DNA of 64,000 bases from Rhizopus arrhizus (GCA_024220505.1 JAKZZE010000006.1:1674001-1738000); one strand, 5' to 3'. Shown: positions 51,129 to 63,104, counted from the first letter of the stretch. Notes: generated from the letters alone by a model not told the origin. Translations and numbers: made by a program.

Positions 51129-52470
51129 TCAAAAGGAGACATCGACAATGCCTCCGCTATTAATCGCATAAGATGCTTCACTTTCTGGCATATCTGGCGA
51201 ATCAAACAGTTTTGCCACTCGCTCTTCTCCTCTTCCTTTTCTTAAATACAAGCGTGTGGAAGACCTAGGGTATGATTACTAAATAGACCCTATCGTTCTC
51301 TTTAGACTTACGCATGTGCCTAATAAGATGTATGAGTTTCGTAAAGAAGAAATAGACTAGGTACTCACAAGGACATGTCCACCCACAGGCTTCTTTGGGT
51401 CGGCAACAAATGTCATACCACCTATTAGGATAAGAAGGAGATAAAAAAAAGGAGGGGAAAGTACCTCCTGGGTCAGAAGAGACTTGATTTGTCATGAATA
51501 CGGCAAGATTATATTCTTCAGAAATCTTTGTTAATCGATTCAACATTTGATTCAATTTTTGTTGTCTATCTGCCAATTCACCACGTCCAGAATAATCACA
51601 ACGAAATAAGGAGATGATGGAATCAATCACCAGCAGACGATAAGCACCTTTTTGTTCAGCAAAATGAGCTGCCAATTCAGAAATGAGGTCCATCTGCTGA
51701 TCACTGTTCCAAGCACGAGCCACGACAATGTTGTCCAAGACGACAGTAGGGTCCACACCAAATCGATCTGCGATGGACATGATACGATCTGGTCTAAAGG
51801 TGCCTTCGGTATCAATATAAGCTGACAAGAGATGAATAAGAGAAAGAGAGAGAGAGAGGAAGGTTACCTGCTTTACTGTTCATACCTCCTTCTTCAGACG
51901 AGAGCTGAACTTGAACACATAGCGTATGAGCCAATTGAGTTTTACCTGTTCTGTATTCACCAAAGGCTTCTGTCAAAGACATGGTCTGAATTCCACCACC
52001 CAAGAGACTGTCGAGTTGTCTGCTTCCTGTGGATATCTTGACCACTTTTTCTCTTTGTAAAGCGACTTGTTTTGCAGTGACAAATCCAGGACCCTGATGG
52101 ATGATGAGATTCAGAAGGAGAATAAGAGTACTTGCCTGGATCTTGAGTGCGGCTTCTTTGATCTTGTCTACCTTTGTTTCTGATAATCCCTTGATTTTTA
52201 AAAGAGATCGTTTGGTCATCATTTGAACACCCTAAAAGATGGAAAGGATGATGTTTATTTATGACGTCAATTCTATTTACTCTGACAGTGCAAAGACCAG
52301 CTGTTTTTAATTTAATGATATCAGCCACACCTATGCCATGTGCTTGTAATTCATCAATTTCAGTATAAAATAACTAGAAAAAGAGTCAACATCTTGTATT
52401 TTCTTTATTCACTTGCCTTTGAATTCTCTTGCTCTTCAGAGAGCACTTCTTGATCTTCTGATGAAGGCAT
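51129..52470 (-). CDS. DMC1: meiotic recombinase DMC1 (RecA/Rad51 family)
   Basis: Forms filaments on single-stranded DNA and drives strand exchange in meiosis. The start is at 52470. The N-terminal HhH region [20 protein letters not shown] followed by [14 protein letters not shown] is DMC1-like rather than RAD51-like. Walker A is GEYRTGKT, Walker B LLVIDSI, and [13 protein letters not shown] and [15 protein letters not shown] also match DMC1. The C-terminus reads [27 protein letters not shown]. Unusual splicing: the first intron (52374-52416) and another (52094-52135, 42 nt, stop-free) have GC donors (AG|GCAAGT). An 8-nt micro-exon at 51312-51319 supplies the conserved AHA. The last exon is 51129-51264. 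DMC1 implies a capacity for meiosis. Confidence 0.93.
51312..51319 (-). other. DMC1: 8-nt micro-exon of DMC1 (GCACATGC)
   Basis: Flanked by TTATTAG on its 5' side and GTAAGTC on its 3' side. It joins a phase-0 exon ending GTC CTT to the exon beginning GTCTTCC, giving LAHASS. Without it the conserved HVLAHAS motif cannot be made in frame. Confidence 0.8.
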
Positions 52471-52653
52471 AAAGAAAAGAAAAAAAAAAAAAAGAGGATA
52501 AATAATTCATCCCCTCTTTTTTTATTATAAACAACACAAGAACCAATCAAATGAAATGTTGTTCAACTATTAAAAAAAATGAGGTGACTAATCTTCATCC
52601 GTCTGTACCTTATTTAATCCACATCATTTCTTTCTTTTTTCTTTTTCTTTTAA

Positions 52654-52860
52654 ATGATTTCAAGAATATTCATATCCGTCCGTCAATCGATCACAGCCAA
52701 TAAGGTACACAACAGTCAATTGATTGAAGAGAATTCAAGAGAGATAAGTAAAAGGACGACAAGAAGGACAAGGTTACTATCTCGGTCGATACAAGGTCTA
52801 TCAAAAAATGAAGTAGATGATTTCATTCAACGAGATCTTGTCACACTTTCTTTATCATAA
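52654..52860 (+). CDS. small hypothetical protein (68 aa)
   Basis: Open frame in the gap between the DMC1 start and the PQ-loop gene 3' end. It has a long pyrimidine tract directly before the ATG and a CCAAT element near 52532, as for other genes here. The product is basic: it starts MISRIFISVRQSITANKV, which could be a mitochondrial presequence, and continues with an Arg/Thr-rich stretch and SKNEVDDFIQRDL. No family recognised. It could be a chance ORF. Confidence 0.45.
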   Translation: MISRIFISVRQSITANKVHNSQLIEENSREISKRTTRRTRLLSRSIQGLSKNEVDDFIQRDLVTLSLS

Positions 52861-52941
52861 AATAAATCTTGTAAAAATTAAATGATTTATTAAGAAATGG
52901 TATATAAATAAAAAAGGAGGGGGGGTATCATTATTTACAAT

Positions 52942-53927
52942 TTAAACAATCGATCTATCTTTCTTTTGACGATTAAATAAGGCATATTGTCCAAAGATAG
53001 TTGCGTCAAAGATAAGAGTGCCAGCACTTCCGATGATATAAGGAACTGCTTCTAACATGGAAGCACGAGTTGAATATGGATTGGTAAAGATACTGAGTAC
53101 ATAAGTCAAATTACCCATTGCAGCAAAAAAGAAGAGAGCCATAGAGAGACCTTGAACAGATTGACGACGAAAGTTTTGATAGATTTGAGGTAATCTAGAT
53201 GATAAATAGAGAAAGGTACATAACCAAGCAAAGAATCTTCCAATCCAAATCATCTTGTTTTCTTTTTCAATCAATATTTCAATCATAGAATTATTTAAAT
53301 AAAATCCAAAGCAAAACATCATTGTCACATATTTCTTTTTGTTATCAGCATTATTTAATAAAGAACTCTGTTCATTCGTTCTTTCCTTTCTTGATCCACT
53401 AAATGTTGTTTGAACTCTTTCAATTGGTTCTTCATCTTCTTTATCATCCATCCAACGTCGAATAGGATTATCAACATATTTTACATAATAAAGCCACTGA
53501 GCACACAAGATGGTATCAATAATTGTATAATAAATCGATAGATAAAGTTGAAATGGTAATTGTTTAGTAATAATACATCCAATCAGATTCGCAACATCTC
53601 CTGTTAACCAAACAGTCAAGAAACTAAAACTTAATGATTCCGCATCACGTAATTTATAATTCTTGATCACTTGACTAGAATTCAATGGTTACTTCACATC
53701 CTCTTTTTTTCTATTTATTCACTTACGGCATTTGTGCATTCAACCAACAAAAGATCGAAAGATAACCAAGCAAGACACTCACTGATTCTTGCCAACCATA
53801 AACACAACTACCAAATATATTCTATTTAAAGTAAGTAAAAGAATTGAATCATTTCATCTCTCTTTTTATTTACATAAATCCACTGAACATGTTGTGTTCC
53901 ATCATTTAATACTGGACAAAAAGACAT
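52942..53927 (-). CDS. PQ-loop repeat membrane protein (Ypq/PQLC2-like)
   Basis: Seven-helix transporter of the PQ-loop family; fungal Ypq proteins and animal PQLC2 export basic amino acids from the vacuole or lysosome. Three exons; the start ATG at 53927 gives MSFCPVLNDG. The first PQ motif is created across the second intron (MP|QVIKNYKLRDAESLSFSF), so the later ATG at 53685 is intronic. WLTGDVANLIGC follows. A charged cytosolic loop (DDKEDEEPIE) precedes the second PQ motif, SRLPQIYQNFRRQSVQGLSM. Both PQ loops are intact. Substrate and vacuolar location are inferred from the family. Confidence 0.9.
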
Positions 53928-56900
53928 TTTTGCTTAAAAAAAAGAAAAAGAAAAGGGAATAAAATCAACACTTCTTTCCCCCCTTTCTCCCTTTGAACTC
54001 CTTTAAAGGTGAATTGATCGGCCATTAAATTAGATAAAATGCACCATCTGATCTCTTTAACTAAAAAAGGAAACTATAATTTGATGAGGGCTTTCTTTTC
54101 TTCATCTTTTTATTTACTAAATAAAGTATTTATTTCGCAACATGATGCCACGATTCAATAGACTGACCTTATTGGTACCGCTATTTTATGAATGACCCTT
54201 TTATTCACATGGGTTCATCATCCTCCTCCCTCTTTCTTTATCAATTCCTTATCTATCCCCTTTTTCTCACTCCTTAAAATGAATGTGTACGATGATCTCA
54301 TGTCTATCTTTCTTGTTATAAAAATCACACTTAATTTTTAGTCTAAGGATATGACCTATTCTCTCTTTTAATGGTTCTTTTTCTAATGAATCATTCCTGT
54401 CTGTTTCATAAGATTGACTCAATCTATTCATAACCTTACACACATTCTTTTGATCACTCAGCTGGTTGAAACAATGAACCAAATTTGATCCATGAAATGA
54501 CTCGTCTAAAGATCCTATCCTTTACTTGGGTAACCAGTGACTGATACTCAACTGAAGTCGTCTCCTTTTCAACACTGAAGGCTAAGGAAGAAAAGGGGGG
54601 ACATTGATTAAAACCAAAAGGCGGCTGTCCTTTTACATGCATCGTATCTGGCAATAGGGATCAGTGATAGATGTCTTAAAAAATGTGGATGCTGTGGTAT
54701 CAAAGGTTGTAATTCTGTAATATGAACAGACTGTTGGTTATCAACATTCGACCTTGTTTCCCTCTGACATTTTCTATGTCGTTCCAGCAGGACCCTTGTA
54801 CCTCTAGCTGGTCTCTCGATTGCTTTTCTCCCCACTCAATACAGCGTAAAATCAGTTATTTCCAACTGTTGACATCTTTTTATCTTTACTTTTGTCTTGG
54901 AAAAAAAAAAAAAAAAGAGTGGATAGTATTGATGCTGATGAATCAAGTCACAAAGAATATAACAAAAAGTATTTGAGATTGTCTTTTAGATCTGAATTCC
55001 TTTTCTGATTCTCCTGTTACTTTTCAGATCAACCACCTTTCTGATCATTCATTTCCTGATCAAGTTGAACTATAAAAGAATATATTTTATATTTCAAAGA
55101 GATCCTTCTTTGCTAGAAAATTGAATTTCCAAACAGTCTCAGTAAAAAAAGTAACAACAGTCTGTGGGGGTTCACTATAATAATATTGCCTCTAGATGAT
55201 CAACAGATTTTCTTTCTTTTGAAAAGTACAAGAACAATCTCAAATTATTGAATGACGTAAAACTTGAATGGAATACATGATGATGCTACCTCATCTAACT
55301 CGGCCTCAGCATGACTTGATACAGTGAATAACCTGAGTTTAAATGATCGCACTTTCTCATTTCAGCAGCAGACATCAGGGTGGAATACTACCTCTTTGGT
55401 TTATGCTTTCCAATAAAGGAATGACGGATGCTTGGCTCCATAAAGCATTCTACAATCTCTCTTTCTTTTCAATCAACTTTTCATCTTATTTCAATCCAAC
55501 CTTTTTGACAAATCAACTAATTCACTACACAAGAAGAAAGCAAACGGTGAACACAGCCAACTTTTGAAGGCTTAGATTATCTTACTAAAATTCACTGGTA
55601 TAGCTCAGTTACATCTTTTGTGGTCTAACTCAATTTGGGGCTCAACAGATAGAATCAGACGTCATCTTTAGACAACCTACCTTTCTTTAAAACATCAACG
55701 TAATCTACCCTTTCATTTTATATCTTGTAAATACCAAAGTAAACAGTAAATGTCAAGATCAAATGAGCTGATCTATAAAAATTATTTTGTTTTTACATCC
55801 TTTGACTTATTCATACCTAAATAAAGTGACACGGGGCTTTTCATATACACAGTAGGATGAGAAGCATTATTTATAATGAACACAAGCTGATAGATCATAC
55901 ACAAGTTTGTTGCAGGAATAAACCTTTCTTGTAGCTTTCAATCAAACACAACTGCGATAAGCAAAGTCTATTAGATCAAGAAGGGATCATGTCAACCCTA
56001 TCTTTGAGAAGGCAGTACATCCAGTGATAGCCTGCATTTCAACAAAGAAATCCTTGCCTGATCCTACTTTCTTGAACTTGTAATCCATCTCTGATGAATG
56101 AAATCGAACTTGTAGACCAAGAAAAGACCTGCGATAGAGCAAAGGATGAAAATAAATCAAACTGAGGCATTCATCTCACTACCTAATGAACTACAGAAAC
56201 GAGCAGTAGGACTGAGGATAGAGTGGACAACACTAGCTTTCAAGATACTAGACCATATTTATGTGGCATCCGTCGTCTGTTTTCTTGCGAGCATTTCGAA
56301 AAAGAAAAAGAGAAGGATGGGAACCTAACCTTTTAAAATTATTACGTTGGATAAAGAATCAAGTAGTGACCCTGATGGTGCTAATGTCATCATCTAGGAC
56401 TGACTTGGTTTATTTACACCTTCTTTGATCAAGACGTGCTACAGACAACTGTATGAATTGAAGAGAATATCTCTATTGGAAGTGAGCATATTCCTTCTCA
56501 TGATGTATATGCTTTTAGAAGCAATCGAAAAAACAAGACTGGCTGATATTAAGTTCATGGCTTAAAGGCCGCATTCCTTCATCTCAACCGCAGACAATCT
56601 ATTCTACCGCTTCTTTATCACATCAAACAACACTGTGGATGAAGATGTCCTGCTGTCGTTACTTACTTTCAAAGAAGGCAAGTAAACCAGCTTTACTACA
56701 TCAAAGTTTACAGCAAACGCTCGAAACTTGGTATTTCAGTTCTGAGCAGTTCCATCACTGCATTATCCACACAACGTATACAGGATGATCTCTGATGCCA
56801 CTGTTGTGAAAAAAAGAAAATGAAAATCAATCCTGTTAAAGATAGTTTTGTTTGTATTCGTTGAGAGCACCGCTTGTACTTCCTAGCACAGAACGTTTCG

Positions 56901-57109
56901 TTTCATTCCCATGTTTGTATGATTACCAGGTCCGATGAACAGTGTTTGAACCATAAAAAGTAAAAATAGAAATATCTTTATTACTTTTCATGTGTAAAAA
57001 AGGGATTCAATCATCTTTTCTCTTTAAACCATTCTACTCTTATCGCTTGTTACTAAAAAGAAAAAGGAATCTTTATTTACCATCCAAAGCGGACAAAACT
57101 TGAAGCTTG

Positions 57110-57148
<39 letters not shown>

Positions 57149-57569
57149 AAAAAAAAAAAGAGAGTACATATCCGTGTAACAGTGAACCTTACTGTTTTGA
57201 TTACAAGGAAAAAAAAAGCAGATCGACTGCAATTCTTCTGATGATAACAGCCATTGACTTTTTGAAAGGTTCCAAATAGTGTTACGATACTATTTTTTGG
57301 ATAAAGAATGTGTCAACTTGAGAAAATGTATTTAAAAAAGAAGTGAATAAAAAATTGAATGACCGAAGACCCTTTGATCCCTACAAAAAATGGCATGAGC
57401 TCAATCTGGTAACTTTCTTCATCTATGCAGAGAGAACTAGACATTCAGTCTACACACAGCATACTCATTAAAAAGAAAGCAAGTGAGATGATGGACCCTT
57501 TGAAATTTTCACACGGAATTCTAAACATTACCACTGCTCTGGATTTTTTTTTTTTTACCCCGGATTTTG

Positions 57570-57600
<31 letters not shown>

Positions 57601-58285
57601 CAGGGATGTAACTATGTTAAAAAGGAGGGCTTCTTTTTTTTAAAAAAAAAAAACTGACAGTCAATAAAGCTCTGTTTGTACCCTAGACATATAAACAATC
57701 GCGTCATTATTCATTTTTTTGTTATATAACTTGTATTTTTTTTTAAACAGGAGATGACCCTGCTTCAACAACGAATCGGGAAATTTGATTCTTTGAGGTA
57801 CACGGAAAATAAACTTTGGTATAGAGTTTAAAATGCCATTTATTATTAAATTCTATGATTTCTATTTCAAAGAAAACATTTCATGATGTTTGTAAGAAAT
57901 AGAGAAAGAAAAAAAAAAAGAAAAGAAAAGCTTAAAGTATCAATGGAGAAAGACGGAACACGCGGGCATAAATAGTCATTTTTCTACTATTCTAGCATGT
58001 GATAATTCCGTGTAAAGTGTGTGTCCTTTTGATGCTAAAGAACTTACTAGTGAAATAAAACTGGCTTTGTACGCGACTATCTACAGTATGTATCCAATAA
58101 AGATGAGAGTGAAAAAGTAGAATAAATAAAACCTCTCTTTTTACTCAAATTACATCATTGATCAATTACTATGGCGCAGCGAATGAAACTTTATGTTCAT
58201 GTTTATTTAAAAGATTTGATTCGGATTTTAATGTGAAAAATAACTTTTTTTTTTCTCTCCTTCTTTTTCTTTTTTATTATTTGTT
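53928..58285. other. gene-poor region with homopolymers and possible decayed coding
   Basis: About 4.4 kb without a supportable gene. An almost pure A-run lies at 57114-57159 and a T-run at about 57570-57600. The plus strand near 56480-56720 reads protein-like text in one frame with a few stops (for example LEAIEKTRLADIKFMA, then FFITSNNTVDEDVLLSLL), suggesting a dead gene or transposon of unknown family. No tRNA seen. Confidence 0.45.
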
Positions 58286-59898
58286 ATGAGAAATAGCCCT
58301 ACGCCTACGCTTGATGATTATTCTTGTGTGGATCATTCAAGTAAAGTACTCTAGAAAGTCACATACGATAACAATACGTTGTATAATTAACTTTTTGTTG
58401 AAAGCATCACAAAATAAAAGGATAAAAAACACCAACTCTCAAATCAACTCTGGCGAACAACCACAATCATCGAGCACTATGCCGTTGAACAGCACATCTT
58501 CAAGACAACAAGAAATTCAGAATCCTAACGTGTTTTCCTTTTTTCAAAGCAACAACGACCGAGGGATCGTTTCTAGTCTAAGTGACATCATTCAGCAGTA
58601 TGAATCACAACCAGGACTACTAAAAATGATCTTGTTAAGTAAAGTAGAAGAGGATCGACGGAAAACGGAGGAAGTGAAGCTGAGACAAAAAGAATTGGAT
58701 TATATGATAGCAAATCAAAATCTAAAAGGTCCTGAGGATACTATTGACAACAACATCAAACAGGAATTTGGTAAAACAAAATACAAGCCTGTTTAATATC
58801 TGTATGAATCAATAGCAATCATAATAGATGTCTCAAAAAGTCTTACAAAAGACGATGTTTTAACATCAAATCTCGCTTTATGTTCTGTAAGTTATGATCC
58901 TTTTGTTGAAAGGATAGCAGATTCACGCGAAACCTCGAAAGCTCCCAATCAAGAAGCCTTAGCCCATACGAGCTTACCTTATTCCGCCATTACGAACCCC
59001 ACTCCTAAAATCCAAAGCATTTACCCTAACACAGTACCTCATCATTCTCAGCTAAGAGAGCGATTGGATTCAAGAACAATGTCTTATAGCTTATTGCCCA
59101 TCCCTACACACCAAAGACCATTGCCATCCTGTAGTACTCAAGTCAGAGCTCCTTTTATACAACAGTCTCACAACTACAACAACAGCTTTTTTTCAGCTAG
59201 GAAATCATCTTGTTCAAGCCAGCAAACGTTACTTTTGACACCATATCCCACACACAGAGATTCCAATGATGCCATCTATCAACATGAATTACTTGCATCA
59301 ACAAAATCATCTTTAGTAGACTCTGTTGAAGACTGTTCCTCTAATGACCTTACTAATGATGGTCATGAAAACGTCAATATAAATAATTTAAAGTAAAAAA
59401 AAAAAAAAAAAAAAGATTTATACATAATGTTTGTTAATAGGTGTTTATAAAGTAGCAATTTGATCAATGATGCACAGAGTCCAAATACCATAGACAGCCA
59501 ACGCTTCTTGAAACCCAAGGTTCATACCAAGCCAACCAGCCTTGCTCCTTCATCAACCGCAAATGATAGCTCGATTAACCAACTGTCTACTATAAAGAAA
59601 AGAAGGAAAAGAGACGTGCAGGCTATCACGATGATTGTTCAAACAAAAGAATTCCCTTATAATGACCAACATGAATGGAAGAATAATGGAAATACTGTAA
59701 ATAAGAATAGCGGAAAAAGAAGTATATATTATAAATGTGTGAATAGTAGATCGGTAGGAAAATGTCAATAAGCAAGCACATGAGGTTAATTTTGATTCAT
59801 AGGGATGTTCAGTCAACAAAACGGTTACATTTTTAGAAAATGAAGAATATTTAATCAAGTACCGAGGGCACCATCTTGATTCATGTAAAAAATCATGA
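58286..59898 (+). CDS. WRKY/GCM1-FLYWCH-like zinc-finger protein
   Basis: Five exons that I joined: 58286-58340, 58405-58770, 58828-59392, 59456-59753 and 59803-59898. All introns are GT-AG and the frame closes exactly at 459 codons plus a stop. The long N-terminal part is Ser/Gln-rich and probably disordered, with one helix (KVEEDRRKTEEVKLRQKEL). A basic KKRRKRD precedes a C-terminal zinc-finger-like domain: HEWKNNGNTV, then RSIYYKC, GCSVNKTVTF and LIKYRGHHLDSC. This follows the WRKY-GCM1 layout (W.K..G, YYxC, GCxVxKxV, YxGxH), but the WRKYGQK heptad is absent. Likely a DNA-binding protein or a domesticated transposase zinc finger. It lies 0.9 kb upstream of the WC-2-like gene on the same strand. 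Confidence 0.75.
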
Positions 59899-60824
59899 AT
59901 AGATATCTATTAGAATCTCTTATTAAATACACATGTTCAAGCCATCTTGGCTTCTTTATATATATATATCTCTCTGTTCTTCACTCAGTCTCTGAGGTGT
60001 TTGAAAACAACTGCATCTTACACACTGGTACAATTGATTTTTTACTTTATGTACCAAATAGACTGCTTTTGATTAAAATAACTGGCAATTAATCGAACCA
60101 AACAATCTAAAGTTATCCGCACAAACTCTTTTCTACTGCTCGTGTAGAGGATTACCACAAAACGGGAAAGATAAAGAAGCTTTACTTTTAAAGCATGCCT
60201 TGCTTTTTTAAAACGATTATCAGGAGAGTTAGTTACAGGATTCGAAAGATGTCATTACAGTGTCATTTGGATTAAATTGAATTTTGTGAAATGAATGATT
60301 GACTATGGGGACTATTGAATCAATACCTATAAGCTCGTGAATAGAAAATGTAAGCGCTATAAAATTGGTATTGAAAAGCAAAGCTCTATTTCCAAACTTG
60401 TTCAGTTACTAATGTATTTTCTGTATGAAGCAAAGTATGGATGATGTAACATGAACTTTCGACTTTTGAATACCAAAAGCAGAGCATCCTAACGAATAAA
60501 GTAGGATCTAATGAGTTTATGATGTAACTATGCAATGTATTTAGAAAAATGAGGAGGTTTAAAACATGTTGTTGTATTGTTTGTTTCAATTGCCGAAAAA
60601 AAAAAGATGGAAACCCAAATATAAACGAGAAAAACTCAAGGCTATCCTCCTTAAGAGTCAACACAACCATGCTCTTCACTCAAAAAACTAATGTTTTTAC
60701 AGAAAAAAATAAAATAAAAGTGTCAGCAGGAAACAAGCTTTTGCTGAGTTACAATGGCAAAATATTAAAATAGAGTCCTTTGCCGTCTTCTTCCAATAGC
60801 CCATTCTGACGCAAATTCCTTTAA
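59899..60824. other. intergenic region upstream of WC-2-like gene
   Basis: About 930 nt. Short open frames (for example 60549-60773, with CCCIVCFNC) have no family match and no splice partners I can see. It presumably contains the promoter of the downstream gene. Confidence 0.45.
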
Positions 60825-61954
60825 ATGCAAGCACTTCAGCCAGAAAACAGCCAGCAAGTAACCAACCTAAAAACAGGCAGTGGCTCTTTTGGAGAATTCA
60901 CTCGTCGTAAAAATTGGTCTCAGAGCATTTTAGACTCCATGCGAGACGTTGTTCACGTCTTGTCCAAAGATCTCTTAATTTTATACTGTTCAGATGCCTC
61001 GAGTGAAATTCTGGGATATCGATCAACAGAATTAGTGGGTCACTTATTCACCGAATTTCTTCATGTAGACGATGTGGATATATTTGTTCGTGAATTCAAA
61101 AACATTCAAAACACGGCACAGACATTTAGAATGTGCTACCGTTTTCTTCGCAAGGATGGCAAGTATGCAACGTTAGAGACCCGAGGACAGTTTTACAAGA
61201 CATCCTTCTTTGGTAACGCTAGACGTATACCAACAGAAGCAGCGCAGTCGATTGATACATTACTTGATCTCAAGATGGAAAACGAAATTTTAAAAAAAAG
61301 ATTAGCCGCTGTTAAACTAGAGCACCAAAATAAAAAGAAAGCAGATTCAACACAAAATAAAGAAACACCATTACCTAAAGCTCAGTCAACAGCCAGTGAG
61401 AGCAATGAAGAGGAGGAAGAGGAAGAGGCATATGATATATACATGCCTACTGAACCATCCAATTCTTCACTTGTCTATACGCAAGGCGTCAGTCCTTCCT
61501 ATGGTGTCGCTGAAAGTCTATCATTATTTACTGGACTACGATATGATTTGGGCGAACGCTCACATGGTATCTCAATGGGCTTACAAGGCGGTGAACTGAC
61601 TGATGTTGGCCAGAACCCATCCCTGAACTTTAATGATCTCAATGTAGAAAAAAGACTGCAAAGGGATAAACAAGAAGAGCCAAAGTCAAAGAAGGTGCAA
61701 TAGAAAATAATTTTTAGTCTTGTATTAATTCATTTTATAGAAAAGAGCAAACAGTCGTCTAGCATCTTCAAATGTATGTACTGATTGTGGTACAACTGAA
61801 TCCCCTGAATGGAGAAAAGGACCCAATGGCCCAAAGACGTAATGATTCTTTAAACATGAAATATTATGTTAATAATGAATGCTTCAATAATAGCCTCTGT
61901 AATGCTTGTGGTTTACGTTGGTCAAAAAAGCAGAAATCAGAGCAGCAAGAGTAA
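60825..61954 (+). CDS. white-collar-2-like PAS and GATA zinc-finger protein
   Basis: Partner of WC-1-type blue-light receptors that binds light-responsive promoters (WC-2/MadB family). Exons 60825-61694, 61741-61838 and 61894-61954 give 342 residues. A PAS domain lies at about residues 35-120 ([61 protein letters not shown]). It has no LOV cysteine motif, as expected for WC-2. A coiled-coil-like helix follows ([14 protein letters not shown]), then an acidic run. The C-terminal GATA finger [27 protein letters not shown] is split by the last intron, with all four Cys present (C-x2-C-x18-C-x2-C). Mucoromycota carry several WC-2 paralogues; which one this is cannot be told. Confidence 0.93.
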
Positions 61955-62780
61955 AATGCTACTCAACTTCTTTCATATCAAAAAAGTTGTATCTAACAAT
62001 AGTAGTAATAAAAACATAAAATGGCATATTTTTCTACCGTGTTGAATACATTGCTATTTATTTTTATAAATAGTTTAAAATGATAAGGTGCCTTTTTTCT
62101 GCTTATGCAAAAAAAAAAAAAGTTTTGACAATGCATCTGCTACCTACCTTAATAAATAAAATTCCGACCAAGAACGTCTAGTTTGCATGATACTTTGGTT
62201 AAAGATAAAAAGTAGAATTTGCATAATCCCAACAATAAAGCCTTTTTTTTGGGGGGGAATACATGGATTCATGATGAAACCTTGTGATGTTTTTATGTAT
62301 CAACTATATAAACAAGTCAAAAAGAGAGAAAAGAGCGAAATTTTTAATTTAGGAAAACACGGTTTCAGTAACTTTTAGCAAAATAGCATCTCATTCTAGA
62401 CACGATTACTTTTTTAAGGATTAGATCCTTTACAGAATTTAACTTTTGCACAACAAAAAAGCTACACAACGTAATTTTATTTTATCATGTCGTAATTGAT
62501 ATACATACATAACACGTCGATCTTTGGATGGTCAATGCGCACAAAAATAAAGTTTCAAGAAAATGTCTTGATATTCTATAACGAATTAAAAAACGTACAG
62601 AAAACCCTGAACAGAGCTCTAAATTCATCAACTTATTCAATTGGCTCATAGAACCATACACCTACGATCCATCATGATTGGTACGATTGATAAAAACGTA
62701 GATCAAGCAATTGCTTTATAAACAGGATTTCTTTTTTAAAAAGCATTTATGACCAGTCTTTATTTTCATTCTTTACTGGT
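61955..62780. other. intergenic region
   Basis: About 830 nt downstream of the WC-2-like gene, AT-rich, with a G-run at about 62251-62257. No gene recognised. Confidence 0.45.
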
Positions 62781-63104
62781 ATGCCATATCGGCCCTTAAG
62801 CCCATCTGCTACGCTAGAATCTATAACTACTGTACCATGCCCTGTTAATCACAATGCAGCCGCTAAGAGTATCAACACCTCCGAAGGCGCTATCCTTGAT
62901 GTTACTGCTACCATTACCAAGAAACCTTCTGTAATTTTGAACACCACAAAGGTTGCTTCTCAAAGTGTAGCTTCGACTCCGATGATTAAAAGCTGCTCGA
63001 TTGATAATGATGTTTATAACAGTTATTTTTCCTTTTGCGTAAAATGCGGTGTTGATGTTCTTGTGTTCGCGCATGAAAGACATTGTCCCTTGGCTAATCT
63101 TTAG
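62781..63104 (+). CDS. hypothetical protein with C-terminal Cys/His cluster
   Basis: 107-codon open frame from the ATG at 62781. The first two thirds are Ser/Thr/Ala-rich and low in charge. The end reads FCVKCGVDVLVFAHERHCPLANL, a C-x2-C...H-x3-H/C arrangement that could bind one zinc ion. Codon use looks more coding-like than in the surrounding DNA. It may be a small gene or the last exon of a longer one. The antisense frame is also open, so coding status is uncertain. Confidence 0.4.
   Translation: MPYRPLSPSATLESITTVPCPVNHNAAAKSINTSEGAILDVTATITKKPSVILNTTKVASQSVASTPMIKSCSIDNDVYNSYFSFCVKCGVDVLVFAHERHCPLANL

Noticed and set aside
51129..52470. Assignment of the recombinase as RAD51
   Set aside because: The HhH region, [11 protein letters not shown] and [15 protein letters not shown] match the DMC1 pattern better than RAD51.
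53600..53685. ATG at 53685 as start of the PQ-loop gene
   Set aside because: It lies in an intron. Splicing from the upstream exon recreates the conserved MPQVIKNY motif.
60549..60773. ORF with CCCIVCFNC motif
   Set aside because: No splice partners, no homologous domain, AT-rich codons. Considered as a transposase fragment following the WRKY-like gene but nothing supported it.
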